From: JBCBTJ01 sp039818665
Lineage (GTDB): Bacteria; Pseudomonadota; Alphaproteobacteria; Caulobacterales; Hyphomonadaceae
Assembly: GCA_039818665.1 (NCBI GenBank)
Contig: JBCBTJ010000011.1
Span: forward strand, 1 to 63,915
Length of the DNA: 63,915 bases
Direction: 5' to 3'
Shown one piece after another: positions 59,081-63,915 of the stretch. The position numbers and the translations under genes are program-made. How positions within the stretch are numbered: position 1 is the stretch's first letter; every line of letters begins with the position of its first letter. Below the pieces are notes generated by a model that was not told the DNA's origin, ran no database searches, and saw only the letters and a program-made list of their open reading frames with translations.

Positions 59081-59610
59081 GCCGGCCGCCGCGCCGCGTA
59101 AGCCGACGCTGAAAAGCTCAGCACCGCCAAGCCCGCCGACACCAGGGCGTTCCAACCCGCCATCGACAAGCCCAGCATCCGCCAAGGCGCGTCTTCGCAG
59201 GCGGCCGTCGCAACGGGTTGATCGAGAGACCCGCCAAGGTCCATCCCCACGATCGTGTCGGGATCCGGCGTGGCCGAACAACCGGTCGGGCCTTCCCACC
59301 AACCCCATTCAACGCCGGCATGGTATCCGGCCACCACCGCGCTTGTGAGGAAGACGAGGCCGAGCATCAAATCAAGCGCGCTCAGAAACCGCGCAGTCGA
59401 GCGCATGTTCCAAAGGATGAGACCCGTCGCCGACATGGCGAGCGCCGCCCAATAGACGTCGCGCTGTCGCAAACAAAGCGGACAGGGATCCAGTTTTCCG
59501 AGGATTTCGAACCCATGGGCCGCCGCGAGCATGCCTGCGGACGCCAGCAAAGCCAGAGTCGGCCAGCGCCACCCCTTCAAGCCTTCACTCAATGCGCCGT
59601 CCACCGTCAT
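59077..59610 (-). CDS. dsbB: DsbB-family disulfide bond formation protein
   Basis: DsbB re-oxidises DsbA using quinone. The first redox pair is the CPLC motif at Cys43 and Cys46 (GKLDPCPLCLRQRDVYW), and further periplasmic Cys residues occur in GPTGCSATP and TAACEDAPW. Four hydrophobic helices are visible over 177 residues. It could serve the DsbA-like lipoprotein at 25.7 kb. Confidence 0.92.
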   Translation of the reverse strand: MTVDGALSEGLKGWRWPTLALLASAGMLAAAHGFEILGKLDPCPLCLRQRDVYWAALAMSATGLILWNMRSTARFLSALDLMLGLVFLTSAVVAGYHAGVEWGWWEGPTGCSATPDPDTIVGMDLGGSLDQPVATAACEDAPWRMLGLSMAGWNALVSAGLAVLSFSASAYAARRPA

Positions 59611-59664
59611 AGGTCGATAGTGTGCGCTCCTCCGCTCTGGAGCAATGCGGCGATTACGCTCGAT

Positions 59665-60294
59665 TCAGCTCGCAACGCCGCTCTCGGCCACGCGGCCAGC
59701 CAGAAAGCCGACGCCGAACACAAAAGCGGCGACCAGCGCGCCCACCCAAGCCGCGCCAACGAGGCTTGAGAGCATTACAAGCAATCCGTCGCGCGCCATC
59801 AACCCGAACGCGACGCCGGCGACCGCGAAGCCTGGAATCGTGTTGGTCAAAGGGAACGGCAGCATGATCGAGAGGCAAAAGACAAACAGCAGCATACCCA
59901 GCGCTTGTTCCGATTTCGGCCCCGTCAGCCAGGTCAGGCGCGGCCGCGCGATCGCCTCGACCCAGCCGAACCATTTTCGCCCGCCGCGCGCCGTATTGGT
60001 CAGTCCTTTTTTGTCGATCCGGCGCTCGCCGAGCGCGCCCGGCAGCCAGGGCTCCTCTCGCCCCAGCGCCATCTGCGCCGCCAGCGCCGCCATGGGCACG
60101 GCGACGATTTGCGGCACCAAGTACAGGAACGGGATGCAACATGGCAGCGCGAGGATGAACAAACCCGCCCCGAAAGCCCGCTCGTCCAACCGGTCGAATA
60201 TCTCTTTCAGAGCAAAACCGTCCTCGCCCGCCTCATCGGCCATGGCTTCGAAGGCTTGGAGAAGCGTGCGGGGTTTTGGCGCGGCGTCGGTCAT
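59665..60294 (-). CDS. ExoD-family membrane protein
   Basis: A 209-residue ExoD-like protein. A polar N-terminal region (FALKEIFDRLDERAFGAGLF) precedes about four hydrophobic helices, and LGREEPWLPGALGERRIDKK is the conserved central loop. ExoD was named for exopolysaccharide and alkaline-stress phenotypes in rhizobia; its molecular function is unclear. It lies 54 bases from the dsbB-like gene, in the same direction. Confidence 0.85.
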   Translation of the reverse strand: MTDAAPKPRTLLQAFEAMADEAGEDGFALKEIFDRLDERAFGAGLFILALPCCIPFLYLVPQIVAVPMAALAAQMALGREEPWLPGALGERRIDKKGLTNTARGGRKWFGWVEAIARPRLTWLTGPKSEQALGMLLFVFCLSIMLPFPLTNTIPGFAVAGVAFGLMARDGLLVMLSSLVGAAWVGALVAAFVFGVGFLAGRVAESGVAS

Positions 60295-60375
60295 GAGCCC
60301 GGAGCTAACGGAATCCGCGGCGCTGGTCGAGCATCATTGACGGCCGCGCGCGCCTGCGGCACGACACGCCTCCCA

Positions 60376-60462
60376 GCCCCTGTGGCGGAATCGGTAGACG
60401 CGACGGATTCAAAATCCGTTTTCCGTATGGAAGTGCCCGTTCGAGTCGGGCCAGGGGCACCA
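60376..60462 (+). tRNA. tRNA-Leu (anticodon CAA)
   Basis: Acceptor arms GCCCCTG and CAGGGGC pair exactly and the ACCA tail is encoded. The loop TTCAAAA between ACGGA and TCCGT gives anticodon CAA. The long variable arm fits leucine. TTGACG at 60337-60342 may be the -35 of its promoter. Confidence 0.96.
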
Positions 60463-60618
60463 TATGAATCCGGTTCGCTTCGCGAAACACTTGGTCCGGG
60501 GACCGAAAACCGGACTCTAACGCCCGCCAGGCGCGCATCGCCGATATCCCGCTGCGCGTTTAGCCAAAGCTTAACCAAACCGGCCTGATCCTTAACCCTC
60601 AAGATCGGGAGACGGCCC

Positions 60619-61044
60619 ATGATGCCTTTCGGCTGGCATGTTTGGCGCGGCGAGAGCCGGCGGCGCTATCGTTTCAACATCACGCTGACCCATCGCGGCC
60701 TGCCGGAGGCCAGCGGCATCTATGTCTTTGTCCGCCGCCGCTTCTTCTTCTTCCTGACGCCGCTCTATGTCGGCAAGGCCGCGAACCTTCGCGGGCGTCT
60801 TGTCGGGCACGAACGCTGGTCGGAGGCCTGGTGGCGGCGCGGCGCCACCGAACGGCACATTCTGCGACTGGCGTCCGAGACCCAGCGCCGCCGGATCGAG
60901 GAAGATCTCGTGCGCGGCCTGAAGCCCGTCATGAACGACGTGCACGTTCCGCGAGACGCCAAGGACGCGCCGAACGACGACAAGCTGAGCCGCCACTGGA
61001 AGAGCAAACGCAGCTACTGGGCAGAGGCCAAAAAGGCGGCGTGA
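60619..61044 (+). CDS. GIY-YIG nuclease-fold protein
   Basis: A 141-residue protein with the GIY-YIG core: GIY is in EASGIYVFVRRRFFFFL and YVG in LYVGKAANLRGRLVGH, followed by IEEDLVRGLKPVMND. The extra FFFF stretch between the motifs is unusual. Chromosomal family members are poorly understood and are not necessarily mobile. TTAACC occurs twice in the upstream 50 bases (60572-60597). It converges with the TonB receptor gene. Confidence 0.85.
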   Translation: MMPFGWHVWRGESRRRYRFNITLTHRGLPEASGIYVFVRRRFFFFLTPLYVGKAANLRGRLVGHERWSEAWWRRGATERHILRLASETQRRRIEEDLVRGLKPVMNDVHVPRDAKDAPNDDKLSRHWKSKRSYWAEAKKAA

Positions 61045-61050
61045 CCGCGC

Positions 61051-63228
61051 TCAGAACGCCGTCCCCCACCTCAGCGCCACCTTATAGTTCCGGCCAGGCT
61101 GGCTGACGCCGGCGTTGACCACCTCGAAGTCGGCGTCGGCGACATTGTCGATCCCGAGGTCGAGGCGCACGCCGTCCAGCGCGTCGATCGGCGGCTCCCA
61201 CACCGCGTAGACATCCCCCACGATGAAGCCGGCGCGCGCGTCGACCGCATCGTTCACCTCGTCGAAACCATCGGCGAAGGTGACGCGCACGCCCGCGCGC
61301 AACCCCCAGGCCGCGTGCTTCAGACCGGTGTCGAGGAACAGCGTATTCGGGCTCAAAGTCCCCTCCAGGAACTCGCCCGTATCCGCATCCACGCCGTCGA
61401 TCGTCGTCAGCGCGCCGCGGGCGTAGAAGCGGGCGGAATCATAGGTGAATTCAGCCTCGACGCCGTCGATTTCAGCGTTGGCGATGTTGATGTTCTGGCT
61501 GGTGTTGCCGAATTCCGGCCCGCTGCCGCAGGGCATGGACGCGACGAGGAAGGGCGGCAGGCCCGGCGGCGCCGTCGCCGGCGTGAAGAAGCAGCCGAGC
61601 GGCGTGTTCACGTCCAAGCCGATCAGATCCTCGACGTCGGAATTGTAATAGGACGCCTTGGCGGTGAAGACGTCGCCGTCGAAGAGCAGGTCTTGAAAAT
61701 CGACCCCCGCGCCGATCTCCCAGGTCTGGGAGGTTTCAGACGTGAGGTCCGGGTTTCCGATGAAGAGATTCGAGACGAAAACAGGCCCGAATGGCCCCGG
61801 CGGGGCTGTGAGGTTTGGGATCGTGAAATGGGCTCCGTCGGCGAAGGCCTCGTTGAAGGAAGGCGCGCGGAAGCCCTCGGCGTAGTTCCCGAAGACCAGG
61901 AATTGCGGCACGGGCTTGTAAGACACGCCGACTTTCGGGGAGGCCTCGCTCTCTTCGACATCGAACCCCTCCCCGTCAGCGTCGGATTCGAACCGGTCCC
62001 AGCGCACGCCAGGGATGATATTGATCTCGCCCGGCAGCGGTCCAAGATTGATCAGGGCGAGGTCGGCCTGGATATAGGCGCCGTAGAAATCGGTCGTGGC
62101 GTTTGGCACGCCCCCGCGCGTGCCGTCCGCCGTCTCCGTATCCAGGCCGGTCTGCTCGTCTCGGTAATATTCGCCGCCATAGGTGAAGGTCAGCGCGGCC
62201 GCATCGCCCAATGCGAACCGAGACCGGTTGTCGAGAACCACGCCGAAGGTCTCCACCGCGCGGTCGGTCGTGCGCGGGGACTCGACCTCGTCTTCGACCA
62301 CGATGTTCTCGGTGAAATAGCCGACGAAATTGACATCGATCAGATCATTGTTCGCCGGGTTCCAATTCAGCCCGCCTTGCAGGGTCTCGCTTTCGGCGTC
62401 GCGGAAGACGAGGTCGTTGCCCGGCCCGGCGACGTTCACGCCTTGCGGGTTTTGCGGGTCGGTGGAGTCGGCATCGTAGCGGATATAGGACCAGAACAGC
62501 TCAAGATCGTCGCTCGGCCGCAGGGTGGTCTTCACAAGCGAAGACAGGATCTCATCGTCGGCCGGCAACAGGAAATCACTGCCAAGCTCGATGCTGCCGG
62601 AGTCGCGATAGGTGACATGGCCGACCACGTCCACGATCCCATCCGATGAGCGCCACACGCCCGTGCCGCCGATCCGAAACTCGTCATTCACGGACTGGAA
62701 GCCCGAAAACACGCTGAAGCCGAACGTCTCGTCGCCCTCGAGCACATCCTCCGCCGTGATCGTGCGCGTTGCGATCACCCCGCCAAGCGCGCCCGAGCCA
62801 TAGAGCGCCGAGGTCGGCCCGCGCACGACCTCCACGGCCTGCACCAACTCCGGATCGACAAAGAAGCGCCCGTCATGGCCTGAGACAAAGCTCTGCCGCG
62901 CGCCGTCCAAGAAGATCAGAACGCCATTGCCCGACAGCCCGCGCACTTGCGGCGCATCCCCTGTGCGCCGCGGGCCGCTGTCGAACTGCGCGCCTGGGAT
63001 CGCGTCGAAGACTTCGCCCACCGTCGACGGGTTGAAATCGAGGATGATTTCCCGGTCCACGACCGTGACCTGGCCGGGATAGTCGAAGGCCTCGATCGGG
63101 CTACGCGTCGCATAGACCGAGATCGCAGCCATGCGAAGCGCCTCTTCCTCCTCGCCGACCGCTGCTGGGAAGCCGGCCCCCGCCGCCAAGACGCCGGCCG
63201 CCGCTCCCATGACACTTCGCGTTTTCAT
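61051..63228 (-). CDS. TonB-dependent heme/hemoglobin-type receptor
   Basis: An outer-membrane receptor of 725 residues with a signal peptide (MKTRSVMGAAAGVLAAGAGF), a plug (PSTVGEVFDAIPGAQF, VQAVEVVRGPTSALYGSGAL) and a 22-strand barrel. The heme-receptor features are FRAP at residues 453-456, NPDL at 492-495, and a His (467) between them in FADGAHFTIPN. The terminal Phe closes the barrel. It should import heme or a similar iron compound with TonB energy. Two Fur-like palindromes lie in its divergent promoter region. Confidence 0.92.
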   Translation of the reverse strand: MKTRSVMGAAAGVLAAGAGFPAAVGEEEEALRMAAISVYATRSPIEAFDYPGQVTVVDREIILDFNPSTVGEVFDAIPGAQFDSGPRRTGDAPQVRGLSGNGVLIFLDGARQSFVSGHDGRFFVDPELVQAVEVVRGPTSALYGSGALGGVIATRTITAEDVLEGDETFGFSVFSGFQSVNDEFRIGGTGVWRSSDGIVDVVGHVTYRDSGSIELGSDFLLPADDEILSSLVKTTLRPSDDLELFWSYIRYDADSTDPQNPQGVNVAGPGNDLVFRDAESETLQGGLNWNPANNDLIDVNFVGYFTENIVVEDEVESPRTTDRAVETFGVVLDNRSRFALGDAAALTFTYGGEYYRDEQTGLDTETADGTRGGVPNATTDFYGAYIQADLALINLGPLPGEINIIPGVRWDRFESDADGEGFDVEESEASPKVGVSYKPVPQFLVFGNYAEGFRAPSFNEAFADGAHFTIPNLTAPPGPFGPVFVSNLFIGNPDLTSETSQTWEIGAGVDFQDLLFDGDVFTAKASYYNSDVEDLIGLDVNTPLGCFFTPATAPPGLPPFLVASMPCGSGPEFGNTSQNINIANAEIDGVEAEFTYDSARFYARGALTTIDGVDADTGEFLEGTLSPNTLFLDTGLKHAAWGLRAGVRVTFADGFDEVNDAVDARAGFIVGDVYAVWEPPIDALDGVRLDLGIDNVADADFEVVNAGVSQPGRNYKVALRWGTAF

Positions 63229-63242
63229 ATCTTACGCCCATG

Positions 63243-63259
63243 TTGCGAATAATTCTCAA
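63243..63259. promoter_or_regulatory. Fur-like palindrome (near the TonB receptor)
   Basis: TTGCGAATAATTCTCAA is a 17-base inverted repeat; its arms TTGCGAAT and TTGAGAAT match at seven of eight positions. It resembles Fur operators and lies 15 bases upstream of the TonB receptor start. Binding is inferred. Confidence 0.6.
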
Positions 63260-63294
63260 TCTCACGACTAAGCCGGCCGTTTTGAGATTGCAAG

Positions 63295-63309
63295 TGCGAA
63301 TCGTTCGCA
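63295..63309. promoter_or_regulatory. Fur-like palindrome (near the DUF6607 gene)
   Basis: TGCGAATCGTTCGCA forms a near-perfect 7-1-7 inverted repeat about 40 bases upstream of the DUF6607 start. It shares TGCGAAT with the other box 50 bases away. The pair suggests common iron control of both divergent genes. Confidence 0.6.
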
Positions 63310-63348
63310 TTATGGTGACGAAATCGAAGCCAACGAAGGACCTGACCC

Positions 63349-63915
63349 ATGACCGCTCGAAGCCGCGCCTTGATCGTTTCGATCGCCGCAAGCGCCGTGC
63401 TCGCCGCTTGCCAAACCGCGTCCGCCCCTTCGGCGGCGGCTCCCCAGGCCGCTGAAGCGGGCGCGGACGCGCGCTTCGAGCGGGATCGCGAGGCCATCCT
63501 CGCCATGGCGGGCGACTTCAAAGTCTCCTTCGACTTCACCGAAACCGTGCCCTTCGTCGAAGGCTATGAGCTGAAAGAGCCGAAACTTTCCGGCGGCCAC
63601 GAAGTGGTCCGCGTCGTTGAGGACCGCGGCGACTTCATCAGCCTGCAGCACATCCTCGTGGTTGGCGGCGAGGAGAAATTCCCGGTGAAGCATTGGCGCC
63701 AGGACTGGCGCTACGAACCGGCGCAAGTGCTGGTCTTCATCGGCGGCAACGCTTGGGAGTGGCGCGACGTCCCGGCCGAAGAGCGCGCCGGCGCCTGGTC
63801 GCAGACCGTGTACCAAGTCGACGACGCGCCGCGCTACGGCGCCGTCGCGCGATGGACCTACGAGGACGGCCTCGCCGAGTGGACCCCGCCATCTGAATGG
63901 CGTCCTCTGCCTCGC
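63349..63915 (+). CDS. DUF6607 family lipoprotein-like protein (partial, runs off window)
   Basis: The frame starts at ATG 63349 and is still open at the end of the window, giving 189 residues. The signal-like N-terminus ends in VLAACQT, a lipobox. The following region (REAILAMAGDFKVSFDFTET, LKEPKLSGGHEVVRVV, KHWRQDWRYEPAQVLVFIGG) matches DUF6607 proteins, which I recall as frequent neighbours of heme-type TonB receptors. The function is unknown. It is divergent from the receptor across two Fur-like boxes. Confidence 0.82.
   Translation, partial: MTARSRALIVSIAASAVLAACQTASAPSAAAPQAAEAGADARFERDREAILAMAGDFKVSFDFTETVPFVEGYELKEPKLSGGHEVVRVVEDRGDFISLQHILVVGGEEKFPVKHWRQDWRYEPAQVLVFIGGNAWEWRDVPAEERAGAWSQTVYQVDDAPRYGAVARWTYEDGLAEWTPPSEWRPLPR

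Overview
This window is a continuous, gene-dense stretch of a GC-rich alphaproteobacterial chromosome. Several arrangements point to that class, and probably to a Caulobacterales- or Parvularculales-like lineage, though I cannot name a genus. They are an orphan CcrM-type DNA methyltransferase with a RAMA tail, an F0 ATP synthase cluster (atpI-B-E-F'-F) separate from any F1 genes, a split glycine decarboxylase (gcvPA/gcvPB), the order mutY-dciA-dsbA-smc, ftsEX beside a DUF3426 zinc-ribbon gene, and a LexA-type GTTC-N7-GTTC box. Nearly all genes are housekeeping. I see no insertion sequence, prophage, CRISPR array or rRNA.

Positions 1-10.7 kb form a mostly leftward block around glycyl-tRNA synthetase: DUF2007, trmN6-like, a 43-residue membrane ORF, glyQ, a DUF2314 lipoprotein, a cupin, a CDGSH protein, glyS, ppdK and a SleB-type hydrolase. 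One rightward pentapeptide-repeat gene separates glyQ from glyS. Positions 10.8-19.4 kb hold a polyprenyl diphosphate synthase, a WecA-like phosphotransferase, ispE, two tandem paralogous TPR lipoproteins and ETF-quinone oxidoreductase. Positions 19.5-29.8 kb are rich in DNA repair and chromosome biology: an uracil-DNA glycosylase lacking most Fe-S ligands, two linked glycosyltransferase-type genes, an SplB-like radical SAM gene behind a perfect LexA box, ccrM, mutY, dciA, a DsbA-like lipoprotein and smc.

Positions 30-37.8 kb carry the F0 genes and the glycine cleavage operon (gcvT-H-PA-PB), which is headed by a tandem glycine riboswitch. Positions 37.9-46.4 kb are the most accessory part: a beta-lactamase-fold hydrolase, an acyl-CoA dehydrogenase, a PaaI thioesterase, a GlxA/DJ-1 divergent pair, tRNA-Leu(CAG), an unrecognised ORF, a cold-shock gene, a secreted protein with five Cys repeats, a PKHD-type hydroxylase and a TlpA-like protein. 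Positions 46.4-60.3 kb return to core genes: argH-lptM-lysA-TIGR02302, hpt, DUF3426, ftsEX, a YdcF-like gene, plsC, DUF2125, alkA, HNH, DUF3429, dsbB and exoD. The end of the window has tRNA-Leu(CAA), a GIY-YIG protein, and a heme-type TonB receptor divergent from a DUF6607 gene across two Fur-like palindromes; the DUF6607 gene runs off the window.

The observations most worth checking are the LexA box before the radical SAM gene, the paired Fur-like boxes, the five-repeat secreted Cys protein, the hairpin between atpB and atpE, the Fe-S-less uracil-DNA glycosylase and the tandem TPR paralogues. I found no clear new multi-gene defence or biosynthetic system. Product names rest on motif recognition by eye; no database search was run.
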